Shown here: piece after piece, positions 8,232-17,035 of the stretch
Layout of the letters: each line of letters starts with the position of its first letter
Numbering within the stretch: the first letter of the stretch is position 1
Origin: Cohnella endophytica
GTDB taxonomy: Bacteria > Bacillota > Bacilli > Paenibacillales > Paenibacillaceae
Length of the DNA: 64,000 bases
Direction: 5' to 3'
Assembly (NCBI RefSeq): GCF_003628305.1
Contig: NZ_RBZM01000014.1
Span: forward strand, 1-64,000
Translations under genes and position numbers: made by a program
The notes under the pieces: model-generated
Database searches by the model: none
Told to the model about the DNA's origin: nothing
Seen by the model: only the letters and a program-made list of their open reading frames with translations

Positions 8232-9692
8232 CTAAGACAGTGCCGGACGCAGGTCGTGGAACCCGGTTTGGCTTTCGAATGCGTGCGCCGCCCTTAATAC
8301 CGTGCTTTCGTCGAAAGGCTTGCCGATGATCTGTAATCCGACCGGCAATCCTTCCGCCGTTCCGCAAGGGATACTGATGGCGGGCACACCCGCCAAGCTG
8401 ACGGGGATCGTGCAAATATCGTTTAAGTACATCGTCAGCGGATCGCCCACTTGCTCGCCGAGCTTAAATGCCGGAGTGGGAGCCGTAGGGCCGACGATCA
8501 GGTCATACTTCTCGAACACTTGATCGAAGTCTTGCTTGATCAAGGTGCGAACTTGCTGAGCTTTCTTATAATAAGCGTCATAATAGCCCGAGCTTAACGC
8601 ATAGGTACCTAACATGATCCTGCGTTTCACTTCCGGTCCGAATCCTTCGCTCCGCGAACGGCGGTAAAGGTCGAGTAGGTTCGCCGGATTGTCGGCGCGG
8701 ACGCCGTAACGGACGCCGTCGAACCGGGCGAGGTTGGAGGAGGCTTCCGACGACGCGAGCAAATAATAGGTCGCGACGGCATAATCCGTATGCGGAAGGG
8801 AGACTTCGTCCCATGTCGCGCCCATCGATTCGAACACTCGTAGCGCTTCCAGCACGCGTTCCTTCACCTGCGGGTCGATGCCTTGTCCGAGGTACTCCTT
8901 GGGAACGCCGATGCGCAAGCCTTTGACGTCTCCGGTCAATGCGGACAAATAATCCGGTACGTCAACATTCGCCGAAGTGGTATCGCGCGAGTCGTGTCCT
9001 GCGATCGCTTGCAGCACGAAAGCGGAATCTTCTACGTTTTTCGTAATCGGACCGATCTGATCGAGCGAGGAGGCGAATGCCACGAGCCCGAAACGCGAAA
9101 CTAGGCCGTAGGTCGGTTTCAATCCGACGACGCCGCAATAAGCGGCCGGCTGGCGGATCGAACCGCCCGTATCGGAACCGAGGGCGAAGTAAACTTGACC
9201 CGCCGCCACGGATGCCGCGGACCCCCCGCTGGAGCCGCCGGGTACGCGATCCAGGTCCCAAGGGTTGCGAACCGCGCGGTAAGCGGAGTTCTCGTTAGAT
9301 CCGCCCATCGCGAATTCGTCCATATTCAGCTTGCCGATCGTGACGGATTGCGCCGCGCGAAGCTTCGTAACGACCGCAGCGTCATAGATCGGATCGTGGT
9401 TCTCCAAGAACTTGGAGCCGCACGTCGTACGCAGCCCTTCGGTAACGATATTGTCTTTAATGCCCGCAGGCACGCCGAACAGCAAACCGCGCTCTCCTCC
9501 GGCAGCCAGTTGCGCATCCAACGCGAGAGCTTCCTTGCGGGCTCCGTCCTCGTTCAGAGCAAGGAACGCGCCGATTCGGCCGTCCGTATCGGAAATTCGT
9601 TTAAGCGATTGATCGACCAACTCGCTGACGGATAATTGTTTATTTTGAAGGCGATTATGTAATTCGGGTAATCTCAAATCAAAAACCGACAT
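8232..9692 (-). CDS. gatA: Asp/Glu-tRNA(Asn/Gln) amidotransferase subunit A
   Basis: A 486-residue amidase-signature enzyme that releases ammonia from glutamine for tRNA-dependent amidation. The catalytic triad is complete: K79 in GVPAGIKDN, cis-Ser S154 in GGSSGGSAA and nucleophile S178 in GSDTGGSIR, the same numbering as S. aureus GatA. GatA, GatB and GatC form a cytoplasmic complex that supplies Gln-tRNA(Gln), and Asn-tRNA(Asn) where needed, in bacteria lacking the direct synthetase. Confidence 0.98.
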   Translation of the reverse strand: MSVFDLRLPELHNRLQNKQLSVSELVDQSLKRISDTDGRIGAFLALNEDGARKEALALDAQLAAGGERGLLFGVPAGIKDNIVTEGLRTTCGSKFLENHDPIYDAAVVTKLRAAQSVTIGKLNMDEFAMGGSNENSAYRAVRNPWDLDRVPGGSSGGSAASVAAGQVYFALGSDTGGSIRQPAAYCGVVGLKPTYGLVSRFGLVAFASSLDQIGPITKNVEDSAFVLQAIAGHDSRDTTSANVDVPDYLSALTGDVKGLRIGVPKEYLGQGIDPQVKERVLEALRVFESMGATWDEVSLPHTDYAVATYYLLASSEASSNLARFDGVRYGVRADNPANLLDLYRRSRSEGFGPEVKRRIMLGTYALSSGYYDAYYKKAQQVRTLIKQDFDQVFEKYDLIVGPTAPTPAFKLGEQVGDPLTMYLNDICTIPVSLAGVPAISIPCGTAEGLPVGLQIIGKPFDESTVLRAAHAFESQTGFHDLRPALS

Positions 9693-9711
9693 ACTGTGCT
9701 CCTCCTAATCT

Positions 9712-9999
9712 TTATTCCAGAACCGCGGGCACTTTGAATTGCCCTTCCTCGTCTTCCGGAGCGTTGAGTAATACTTTCTCGATCGGCCAGGAAGGCTTCA
9801 CGACGTCCTCCCTCATAACGTTGGCTAGAGGCAGTACGTGGCTGGTAGGCTCGATTCCTTCCGTATCCAGTTCGTTCAGCTTCTCGGCGTATTTAAGAAT
9901 GGCGTTTAACTGGCCGGCGAATTGTTCCTTCTCCGTGTCCGACAGTTCCAAGCGCGCCAGATTAGCTACATGCTCGACATCTTTAATCGTGATACTCAT
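9712..9999 (-). CDS. gatC: Asp/Glu-tRNA(Asn/Gln) amidotransferase subunit C
   Basis: A 95-residue GatC, the belt-like subunit that stabilises GatA and GatB. Family hallmarks: N-terminal ITIKDVEHVANLARLELS, central LNAILKYAEKLNELDTEG and the extended C-terminal stretch EPTSHVLPLANVMREDV. First gene of the gatCAB operon; GGAGG precedes the ATG. Confidence 0.97.
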   Translation of the reverse strand: MSITIKDVEHVANLARLELSDTEKEQFAGQLNAILKYAEKLNELDTEGIEPTSHVLPLANVMREDVVKPSWPIEKVLLNAPEDEEGQFKVPAVLE

Positions 10000-10145
10000 G
10001 CTTGTATAACCCTCCTTATTTCCACAATTCCGCTCATTCTTTTCATTATATCGGACAAACTAAGGGAACTCAATGAGTGTTGAACGCTTCAAAGCTTGTC
10101 GAAATGGGTAAAATAGCTATCTAAGATCAGGCGAGGAGGGATACG

Positions 10146-11207
10146 ATGTCCAGATACCATGATTTGTTCTCCACCGCCCCTTTAAAGGATTTCGGTCTCG
10201 TGGAATTCGCGGCGGATGACATGGCCTCGCGTCGAATCATCGGCAACGCGATCGAGGAATTCGCTAGCCATGAACAACCACCGCTTTCCGCGCGTTATGA
10301 TAATTCGCAGCAATTGCTTATGTTAATGAGCAAACTGCAGAGGAAATTACCCGTGGGGGACGCGGAGAGCGTTCGATGCAGAATATCTTGCGATTCGGAT
10401 AACAACGCGGAAAATGATCAACATGCTTCGGATGGATGGTTCCCTCTAAGCGGATTGTTCGGCGAAGTCGGCGGAAAAAGCGTCTCCGAAACGATCTTGT
10501 ATCGTTTATTTACGACTTACCTTCAGCCCATCGTGCAACTGAACGGTAACGTAGTCGGATACGAATTCCTTTTGCGGCCTATGCCGGAGCAGATGCCTTT
10601 CCGACCCGCGGAATTGTTCGATAAGGCTCGCAAAATCGGTCAGCATTCCTTCTTGGATCGGGCCGCAAGGCAATCGGCCATCCGCATGGGCGCGTCGCAT
10701 CTGCAGGAAGGCGTAAAAAGATTCATTAATTTTCTGCCTTCTTCGCTGCATCGCCCTTCGGCTTGCCTGCAAGGAACTTTCGAGCTCATGAAGGAAGTGG
10801 GTACCGATCCGGGCGACTATGTTTTCGAAGTGATCGAAACGGAGCCGCTGGACGATCCTAGGTTATCGGATGTATTCGACGTCTATCGGAGACAAGGCGC
10901 AAGGCTCGCTCTCGACGATGTCGGAAGCGGCTTCGCCACGTTAAACGCGGTCGAACTATTGCAACCGGATTACGTGAAGATGGACCGCAGATGGATAAGC
11001 GGTTGCGATAAGGACCCGGGCAAACAGCGATATATTCACAATTTGCTGGACCGCGTTTCGCGATTTAACGGCGTCGTTCTCGCGGAAGGCGTGGAACGGG
11101 AAGCCGAGTGGGATTACTTGCGTCAAGCCGGCGTTCCGTTATTCCAAGGGTACTTGTTCGGCAGGGCCATGCCCGTCCCTTCCGCCGTCCCCGCAGGTGT
11201 ATATTAA
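10146..11207 (+). CDS. EAL-domain c-di-GMP phosphodiesterase
   Basis: A 353-residue soluble protein. Residues ~1-110 are unassigned; ~118-345 form an EAL domain. Residues needed for c-di-GMP hydrolysis appear present although the signature reads EFL: E140 (YEFLLRP), N195 (FINFLPSS), E228 (VFEVIETE), D257-D258 (LDDVGSGFATL), K278 (VKMDRRW) and E314 (LAEGVE). It is therefore probably an active phosphodiesterase making pGpG. ATG preceded by GAGGAGG. No transmembrane segment. Monocistronic, ending at a strong terminator. Confidence 0.88.
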   Translation: MSRYHDLFSTAPLKDFGLVEFAADDMASRRIIGNAIEEFASHEQPPLSARYDNSQQLLMLMSKLQRKLPVGDAESVRCRISCDSDNNAENDQHASDGWFPLSGLFGEVGGKSVSETILYRLFTTYLQPIVQLNGNVVGYEFLLRPMPEQMPFRPAELFDKARKIGQHSFLDRAARQSAIRMGASHLQEGVKRFINFLPSSLHRPSACLQGTFELMKEVGTDPGDYVFEVIETEPLDDPRLSDVFDVYRRQGARLALDDVGSGFATLNAVELLQPDYVKMDRRWISGCDKDPGKQRYIHNLLDRVSRFNGVVLAEGVEREAEWDYLRQAGVPLFQGYLFGRAMPVPSAVPAGVY

Positions 11208-11211
11208 TAAT

Positions 11212-11280
11212 AAAAGCTCCGGCAGGCTGAAGGACATACGGGATCAGTCCCATACGTCCTTCTGCCTGCCGGAGCTTTTT
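11212..11280. terminator. long bidirectional terminator hairpin
   Basis: AAAAGCTCCGGCAGGC pairs with GCCTGCCGGAGCTTTTT around an inner GAAGGAC...GTCCTTC extension, giving a stem of roughly 28 pairs with a T-run on each strand. It separates the EAL gene from the convergent conserved gene. Confidence 0.92.
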
Positions 11281-11295
11281 GGGCTATGGCCGGGC

Positions 11296-11679
11296 TTATA
11301 TCCAAGCTTTCAAGTTCACTTGCCGGATAAACTCCTCGCGACTCAGCGCTTCCTTGCCCGTTTCTTCGACGGGCTGCTCTTCCTCTCGGCCGCCGTTCAT
11401 GATGTGTTTGAACAGCTCCTCGTTACGGGTTACCAAAGCGAAGTCGATGAGCGCTTCCCTCTCGATCCTATCTACTTCCAGTTCGAGCAACGTCTCTTCC
11501 AATTCGATATCTTCGCAGGGTACATAGAATTGCCGGTTAGCTACCGGTACCCGAATAATATAATCAAACGCGCTATCGTTGTTGCGATCGTAAGCGATCA
11601 CGTACCCATATTCGCCTAGAGGCAAGTTCTGCTCAAACCGGTCACCCACGATGACGATTTTCTCCCCAAGCTTCAGCAT
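11296..11679 (-). CDS. Conserved hypothetical protein, acidic, SH3-like N-terminus
   Basis: A 127-residue cytoplasmic protein I do not recognise by name. Residues ~1-60 look like a small beta-barrel (LGEKIVIVGDRF...GEYGYVIAYDR...YIIRVP...FYVPCEDIELEE); the rest is acidic and helical and ends NLKAWI. No catalytic motif is visible. ATG with GGGGAGA upstream, single-gene unit in a gap between the EAL gene and the kimA riboswitch. Treated as real because of the clean ribosome binding site, the codon pattern and the shared terminator. Confidence 0.7.
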   Translation of the reverse strand: MLKLGEKIVIVGDRFEQNLPLGEYGYVIAYDRNNDSAFDYIIRVPVANRQFYVPCEDIELEETLLELEVDRIEREALIDFALVTRNEELFKHIMNGGREEEQPVEETGKEALSREEFIRQVNLKAWI

Positions 11680-11882
11680 ACCGATTCTCCCCTTTCTATC
11701 TTTCCGATCTTATTTCCTATCCTACTAAAAAACGATTCCTCTATGCAAATCCTGTCGATTGGAAGTTTTGCCAGTTACTCGATATGGCCTCATTTAAGGG
11801 GCTATGATCAGAGTTGAAGCCTTGTATGCGCATTCATGATTAGAACGCGACTTAATCGCGGTTATTTGGCTGAAATCGAGGT

Positions 11883-11912
11883 TTTACAGGAAGGGGCATG
11901 AGGGAATATGAT
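11883..11912 (+). promoter_or_regulatory. kimA promoter upstream of the c-di-AMP riboswitch
   Basis: TTTACA (11883-11888), an 18-nt spacer and TATGAT (11907-11912) lie about 25 nt before the first conserved riboswitch bases. The stretch 11680-11880 shows nothing else that I can support. Confidence 0.5.
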
Positions 11913-11933
11913 CATTCCAGTTAGTTCATATAT

Positions 11934-12092
11934 CCGTTAACGCTGAATTTTCAATTGAAAATCGGGGGAACCACCGGCATCGATTCGTTCGATCGCCAAA
12001 TGGGGTGAATCAGCGACGCCGTAAACCGGTGCCGCAGTAGGGCGACTCTAACGCCCGAATCCGTCAGCTAACCTCGTAAGCGTCTTTAGAGG
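11934..12092 (+). promoter_or_regulatory. c-di-AMP riboswitch (ydaO/yuaA class)
   Basis: The conserved ydaO-class blocks appear in order: AACGCTGAA (P1 side), AATCGGGGGAACCA, TGGGGTGAATC, GGGCGACTCT, GCCCGAATCCGTCAGCTAACC and CTCGTAAGCG. Known biology: binding of cyclic di-AMP turns off genes for K+ and osmolyte uptake in Firmicutes. A rho-independent terminator follows directly, so high c-di-AMP is expected to stop transcription before kimA. Confidence 0.95.
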
Positions 12093-12116
12093 GTGAAACA
12101 ACTTCGGTTCGATTAC

Positions 12117-12147
12117 GACCGCAGGGATTCCTCTGCGGTTTTTTTGT
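12117..12147 (+). terminator. riboswitch-controlled terminator upstream of kimA
   Basis: ACCGCAG and CTGCGGT form a short stem around GGATTCCT, followed by seven T. It sits about 25 nt after the aptamer and 70 nt before kimA, the position of the expression platform. Confidence 0.9.
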
Positions 12148-12216
12148 GGTGAAAATCGGTTTAACGGAAACATTAACACCATGCACATTATCAAGCATAT
12201 TTGGCGGTGAAAAGGC

Positions 12217-14043
12217 ATGTTATCTACGATCAAAAGATTATTAATCGGACGCCCCTTGAAATCCACTGCCTTAGGGGAACAGAAATTGAACAAAACGAAG
12301 GCGCTGGCCATCCTTTCCTCGGATGCCCTTTCCTCGGTCGCTTACGGCCCGGAACAAATCTTAATCGTGCTGGTTACGGTTGGCGCGACGGCCTTCTGGT
12401 ATTCGATTCCGATCGCGATCGGCGTATTGATCTTGTTGACGGCGCTGATTTTATCCTACAGGCAAATTATTCACGCTTACCCGCATGGAGGCGGAGCTTA
12501 CGTCGTCTCCAAAGAAAACCTCGGAGTATTGCCCGGCTTAATATCCGGCGGATCCCTGTTGGTCGATTATATTTTAACGGTGGCGGTAAGCGTATCGGCG
12601 GGTACCGACGCCATTACCTCCGCTTTCCCCAGCTTGCATGAACATACCGTGCTTATCGCCAGCGTATTCGTGATCTTTATAACTATCCTGAACCTAAGGG
12701 GGGTTACGGAGTCCGCGTCGATTTTGGCTTATCCCGTATATTTGTTCGTGGTCGCGCTGTTCGTGTTGATCGGCGTCGGTATCTACAAAATCGCTACAGG
12801 TTCGATACCTCCGGATTTGCATGCTTCGATCGGCACGCCGGTGGCAGGAATCAGCCTGTTCCTGCTGCTCAAAGCTTTCGCGTCGGGAAGCTCCGCGTTA
12901 ACGGGGGTCGAGGCGATTTCCAACGCCATTCCGAACTTTAAGCATCCCGCTCCCATCAACGCTTCGCGCACGCTTCTCGCGATGGGCGGCTTGTTGGCCG
13001 TGTTGTTCTCGGGAATCGTGTATTTAGCTTATTATTACGGCATCTCCCCCAAGGTCGAGGTAACGGTCGTCTCGCAAATCGCGGAACAAACCTTCGGAAG
13101 GCACTTCATGTACTTTTTTATCCAGGGTACGACCGCATTGATCCTCATTCTTGCCGCGAATACGGGCTATTCCGCTTTTCCGTTGCTTGCGGTCAATTTG
13201 GCCAAAGATAAATTCATTCCAAGAATCTTCACGGCCAGAGGCGATCGGCTAGGCTATTCGAACGGGATTATCATGCTGGGATTCCTATCCATCGTTTTGA
13301 TTATCTCATTCCATGGACGAACCGAGCACTTAATTCCGCTGTATGCCGTCGGCGTATTCATTCCGTTCACCTTGTCGCAGACGGGGATGATCGTCAAATG
13401 GGTTCGCCACAAACCGGCCGGTTGGGTATCCAAACTCGTTATTAATTCGATCGGAGCCCTTATCAGCTTTACCGTTTCCATGATGTTCTTCATCACGAAA
13501 TTCGAGCAAGTCTGGTCGGTTATTATTTTCTTGCCGCTAATTATTTTCATTTTCCATCGCATCAAAAAGCATTACGAATCCGTCGGCGAACAATTGCGAT
13601 TATCGACATGCGAGCCGACGATGCCGATCGAGGGGAACGTGTTTATTCTCCCGGTGTCCGGACTCACGCACGTCGTCGAAACTTCGATTAACTACGCCAA
13701 GTCCTTGTCCGCTCAACAGATCATCGCCGTCTACATTCCTTTCGAACGGGAAGACGAAACGATTTTCGTGGAAAAATGGAAAAAATGGCAGCCCGACATC
13801 CGTCTCGTTACGTTGCACTCGCCATACCGAACGATTATTCAGCCGCTAATGAAGTTCGTCGATACCGTCGAGCGCAAAGCGCGCGAATCCAACTACCAGG
13901 TTACGGTCGTCATCCCTCAATTCATTCCTAAGAAAGGCTGGCACAATATTTTGCACAATCAAACCAGCCTCATGATCCGAACGCGCTTGCTTTATCGCAA
14001 GAACGTGATCGTAACGACCGTGCCTTATCATCTGAAAAAATAA
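12217..14043 (+). CDS. kimA: K+/H+ symporter KimA (APC superfamily)
   Basis: A 608-residue transporter with about 12 transmembrane helices (~30-480) and a cytoplasmic C-terminal domain (~490-608) of USP-like fold. N-terminal motifs KALAILSSDALSSVAYG and YPHGGGAYVVSKENLG match B. subtilis KimA (formerly YdaO), a high-affinity potassium importer. The c-di-AMP riboswitch immediately upstream is the same arrangement as in Bacillus and supports the role. C-di-AMP would therefore shut off K+ import when cell K+ is high. ATG with GGTGA upstream. It ends 14 nt from the convergent M24 peptidase gene, with no obvious terminator between. Confidence 0.95.
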   Translation: MLSTIKRLLIGRPLKSTALGEQKLNKTKALAILSSDALSSVAYGPEQILIVLVTVGATAFWYSIPIAIGVLILLTALILSYRQIIHAYPHGGGAYVVSKENLGVLPGLISGGSLLVDYILTVAVSVSAGTDAITSAFPSLHEHTVLIASVFVIFITILNLRGVTESASILAYPVYLFVVALFVLIGVGIYKIATGSIPPDLHASIGTPVAGISLFLLLKAFASGSSALTGVEAISNAIPNFKHPAPINASRTLLAMGGLLAVLFSGIVYLAYYYGISPKVEVTVVSQIAEQTFGRHFMYFFIQGTTALILILAANTGYSAFPLLAVNLAKDKFIPRIFTARGDRLGYSNGIIMLGFLSIVLIISFHGRTEHLIPLYAVGVFIPFTLSQTGMIVKWVRHKPAGWVSKLVINSIGALISFTVSMMFFITKFEQVWSVIIFLPLIIFIFHRIKKHYESVGEQLRLSTCEPTMPIEGNVFILPVSGLTHVVETSINYAKSLSAQQIIAVYIPFEREDETIFVEKWKKWQPDIRLVTLHSPYRTIIQPLMKFVDTVERKARESNYQVTVVIPQFIPKKGWHNILHNQTSLMIRTRLLYRKNVIVTTVPYHLKK

Positions 14044-14057
14044 AGCGCGAGTCGGCG

Positions 14058-15272
14058 TTACCGAGCGGGCTTGGAGTAGATTCGTTCCGGAGAAACGGTC
14101 AGCGGCCTGCAGCCGGTTTCTGTGATCAGGTAGGTGTTCTCTACGCCGACGACGCCGACTCCCGGGAACGTGAATTTGGGCTCGACGGCGATCGTCATGC
14201 CCGGCTCGAGCGGATCGCGAAATCCTCGGGCGAGAACGGGCCACTCGTCGATCTCAAGACCGATACCGTGGCCGAGGAATTTGACTTGATCGCGACCGAA
14301 ACCCATGAAGTGTTCGGAAAGTCCCGCAGCCTCCGCTATCCTTAAAGCTTCCGCATAGAGCTGCTCCGGTGCCGTCCCCGGCCGGAGCTGCTTTTCGCTA
14401 TGCCTCATAATTGCCGTCGCCGTCTCGTAAGCGGCGAGCAACTCGGTTGACATCTCTCCGATTACCGCCGTACGCGTCTGGTCGATCGTGTAGCCGTCTA
14501 CGCAGCAACCGATATCGATTAGAATCGGCTCGTTGCGGCGGATAGGTCGGCGGCTTGAGCTTTGCGGCCCGGCCGGAGTTAGCCCTCGGCCGCCGGCGGG
14601 ACCGTCGAAATAGGTCGGCTCCGCGGCCGCATCCCCGGCAGCGACGACTCCGGTCATGATTTCCTGGTTGTATCCTCTCATTCTCATTAGGCCGATGTGA
14701 CCGTCGCGGCGAAGCTCCCCCTCGATGACCGTCATGAGCTCCAGCTCGGTCATCCCTTCCTTGAGCGCATCGATACCGGACTCCAACGCCTTGGCGACTA
14801 TGGCCGCCGCATTGGAAATCCGTTCTATTTCAAATGCGGATTTGACGCTTCGGACGATACGGAGCAACGCGGAGGCATCCTTCAGGCTCGCTTGCGGAAT
14901 CGCTTCGGTTAACCTTAGATAAAGCTGCGCAGGCATAACATCGAGATCCGCACCAATAGCGACGGTTTTTGTCTCAGGGGGGAATACCTCCGGATAATCC
15001 GTTGCCAGCTGTTGACCGAATGTACGGAAGGAAATTAACTCCTCCGTTCTGACATGCGACTCTGCTTGAGCCCGAGCTAAGCTTCTTCTTACGTAATAGG
15101 TAGGCGTCCCATCAACGGGAACGAACAAATAACCGGTTTGCATCGAACCGGTGAAATAATAGATTCCGACATTTTGGGAAACCAGGCAGCCTTGCAGTCC
15201 GACTTGGGCCATGCGTTCCTGCAGCCTTTGCTGTCTATTCAGCCACTCTTCCCGTGGCGGGTCGATATGCAT
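14058..15272 (-). CDS. M24 family Xaa-Pro aminopeptidase-like protein
   Basis: A 404-residue two-domain protein: a creatinase/prolidase N-terminal domain (~10-140) and a pita-bread M24 domain (~150-395). Metal ligands of M24 enzymes are visible: two Asp in LIDIGCCVDGYTIDQTR, His in LGHGIGLEIDE, Glu in AVEPKF and Glu in VGVENTYLI. It probably removes N-terminal residues before proline in cytoplasmic peptides; a different small amide substrate remains possible. Between the two halves of the active site, around residue 225, is a short extra Gly/Pro/Arg-rich loop. Confidence 0.9.
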   Translation of the reverse strand: MHIDPPREEWLNRQQRLQERMAQVGLQGCLVSQNVGIYYFTGSMQTGYLFVPVDGTPTYYVRRSLARAQAESHVRTEELISFRTFGQQLATDYPEVFPPETKTVAIGADLDVMPAQLYLRLTEAIPQASLKDASALLRIVRSVKSAFEIERISNAAAIVAKALESGIDALKEGMTELELMTVIEGELRRDGHIGLMRMRGYNQEIMTGVVAAGDAAAEPTYFDGPAGGRGLTPAGPQSSSRRPIRRNEPILIDIGCCVDGYTIDQTRTAVIGEMSTELLAAYETATAIMRHSEKQLRPGTAPEQLYAEALRIAEAAGLSEHFMGFGRDQVKFLGHGIGLEIDEWPVLARGFRDPLEPGMTIAVEPKFTFPGVGVVGVENTYLITETGCRPLTVSPERIYSKPAR

Positions 15273-15430
15273 CTTCTATTCGCGCCCCTTTGCGACTTGC
15301 GTTACACGCTATTATTAGAACAAATAGCGAGGCAATGCGTCAACTTTCGGGGTTGCGGACTTCCGAATTCGGGGCGGATGCTGGTATAGGTGCGTTTTAG
15401 GGTTCGGGCGGATACGATTAATGGCTATAT

Positions 15431-15620
15431 GGCCATACTCCAAGTAACATTCCTTTACTTACACGAATCTTCGGACGCGCTCCCCATACTCCAAGTAACA
15501 TTTCTTTACCTGCACGCCTCTTCGGACGCTCTCTCCGTACTCCAAGTAACATATCTTTACTTACAAGCCTCTTCTCACGCGATCTCCATACTGCAAGTAA
15601 CATTCCTTTAATTGCGAGCC
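15431..15620. repeat. 51-bp tandem array, family A (4 copies)
   Basis: Four copies of a unit beginning CTCCAAGTAACAT start at 15438, 15489, 15540 and 15591, an exact 51-bp period. Each unit holds a small palindrome, AAGTAA-N6/7-TTACTT (the last copy is imperfect), and a CTTCGGACGC-like tail. The array is open in one frame on each strand because 51 is a multiple of 3, but I see no ribosome binding site, so it is treated as noncoding. The stretch 15273-15430 holds nothing recognisable. Confidence 0.92.
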
Positions 15621-15700
15621 TTACCGCAAAATATAATCGGGCTGAGGCTACCTTAAATGAATTGGTCTGGTTATTAGTCCGTTTACCTTTATAAAAGAAA

Positions 15701-15731
15701 CCTCCGTCCCACTATCGTATTGGGTTGGAGG
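15701..15731. other. Isolated stem-loop, terminator-like
   Basis: CCTCCGTCCCA pairs with TGGGTTGGAGG around a 9-nt loop; it is followed by CCTTTATCT and preceded by AAAAGAAA. It may be a relic terminator next to the pseudogene. Transcription direction cannot be decided. Confidence 0.4.
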
Positions 15732-15760
15732 CCTTTATCTAACGGTTAGACTATTAAAGT

Positions 15761-16101
15761 AAGAGGTCATTTACCGTAATTTATCTTAGCCGATTTAAAC
15801 TTTCGGCAGACAAGCAATTAATCGGTTCCATGTGCTCAGGAGCTTTGTTATTAGGAGCCATGGGGTTCTTAACCGGTGAGCAGGCTACAACGTATCCGAC
15901 CGCGGCAGATTAATTAGTTTCATTTAGAGTGGAAGTGGTCAACGAGAGCTTTGTAACAACGGCAACATCAGCACAGCAGCTGGATGTCTCGCTGGACAGG
16001 TACTATCATCTTGGGTCATCGAAACTTTATTAGGTTCAGAAATGACCAATCGTGTCTTAGAGACGGTACAGCCTGTTGGTAAAGGGCTAAATATTTTTTA
16101 G
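15761..16101 (+). pseudogene. Decayed DJ-1/PfpI family gene
   Basis: Three pieces of one protein can be read on the plus strand. From 15803: SADKQLIGSMCSGALLLGAM, then GFLTGEQATTYPTAAD to a TAA. From about 15930: VEVVNESFVTTATSAQQLD. Then, in another frame: SSWVIETLLGSEMTNRVLE and VQPVGKGLNIF ending TAG at 16099-16101. The CSGALLLGAMG nucleophile-elbow segment and the order of blocks match DJ-1/PfpI (class I glutamine amidotransferase-like) proteins. At least one stop and one frameshift break it, and the N-terminal half is missing. Confidence 0.75.
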
Positions 16102-16584
16102 TCAATATACAAGCTCTGCCGAGCCTTTAAGATCCCATTCCACGGGGGCGAGGACGCCGAATAGACGGGGATATTCTAGGTGAACGATGAGCACGACGCC
16201 GGGTCTCGCGAGAGTGACTTCGTACCCGTACTGCGAATTGCGGTACGTATACGGAAAAACTTCGTCCTCGTTCACGACGACGAACGCCCGTACGTCGGCC
16301 GCCTCGCGGAGGAAGCTACCGGGGAGCGGGTTCAGTTCCGCGTCGAGCGCAAGATTGCCTCGCAAATAGTCCCAAGCCGCCCCTCGAGCGGACTCCGGTT
16401 GAAGGGAAAGCACGCCCATCTCGAGTTTGTTCCGATCCAGTTGCTGCGCTGCGGCATGCGCCGCGCGATCAATCGCGCGCTTCGCTTCATGTACGGTGCC
16501 CATTGCGACTTCTTCATCCATCTGCAAGGCATGGAGCGTCCACCAAACCACGATCATAAGCACGCTGAACACCAGCTTAGCCAT
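16102..16584 (-). CDS. TadE/TadG-like minor pseudopilin candidate
   Basis: A 160-residue protein with one N-terminal hydrophobic helix (~3-20) and an extracytoplasmic remainder. No family motif is certain. Placement as last gene of the Tad-type operon, size and single N-terminal anchor suggest a minor pseudopilin or assembly component. Residues 29-60 (EVAMGTVHEAKRAIDRAAHA onward) form a predicted amphipathic helix typical of pilin-like N-terminal spines. ATG with AAGGGGAAG upstream. Its stop codon abuts the end of the opposite-strand pseudogene. Confidence 0.65.
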   Translation of the reverse strand: MAKLVFSVLMIVVWWTLHALQMDEEVAMGTVHEAKRAIDRAAHAAAQQLDRNKLEMGVLSLQPESARGAAWDYLRGNLALDAELNPLPGSFLREAADVRAFVVVNEDEVFPYTYRNSQYGYEVTLARPGVVLIVHLEYPRLFGVLAPVEWDLKGSAELVY

Positions 16585-16603
16585 TATTAGCGTCTTCCCC
16601 TTC

Positions 16604-17035
16604 TTATCCCGCGGGAACGAATTCGCTCATCTTCATCCCGCTTCCCGATATTCGCGAGTCCGAGGAAGGCGGCTCCAATCCGATTAAACGGTCGATGTTC
16701 AGCAAGTTATCGTACGGATAGGCGATTCGTAGTCGAATCCCGATCCCCCTTGAAAGCGGAGAGAAAGCATTTGTCGCATCGGCTCCCGTCGTGGATGCCA
16801 CTTCATATTGAAGCGACGGAGCGTTGAAGCCATACCGCGACAGCCGCTCCCTCGATTCCGCGATCATGCTTCCATCGATGTACCCATATCTGCCGCTGGC
16901 TCCGATCTCGAGCATGTAATCCGCTTCTTGCTGAAGAAGCGCCTGCCGAATGATAAGTACATGCTTGTAAATGGGCGAGAACATCAGCCAGCAGAACAAC
17001 GCGGCGAACAGCACGAATACGAGCAGTTGCTTCAC
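16604..17035 (-). CDS. Pilin-like membrane-anchored protein of the Tad operon
   Basis: A 143-residue protein with a single N-terminal hydrophobic segment (~3-24; LLVFVLFAALFCWLMF), then a helix and a beta-rich tail. I do not recognise a named family; context suggests a TadE/TadF-type pseudopilin. GTG start overlaps the stop of the upstream microprotein gene (GTGA arrangement), implying translational coupling. The next gene follows after 19 nt. Confidence 0.65.
   Translation of the reverse strand: MKQLLVFVLFAALFCWLMFSPIYKHVLIIRQALLQQEADYMLEIGASGRYGYIDGSMIAESRERLSRYGFNAPSLQYEVASTTGADATNAFSPLSRGIGIRLRIAYPYDNLLNIDRLIGLEPPSSDSRISGSGMKMSEFVPAG

Noticed and set aside
15390..15611. Plus-strand ORF of 73 codons (and minus-strand ORF) over the family A array
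   Set aside because: The frame is open only because the 51-bp unit lacks stops in that phase; there is no ribosome site and both strands are equally open.
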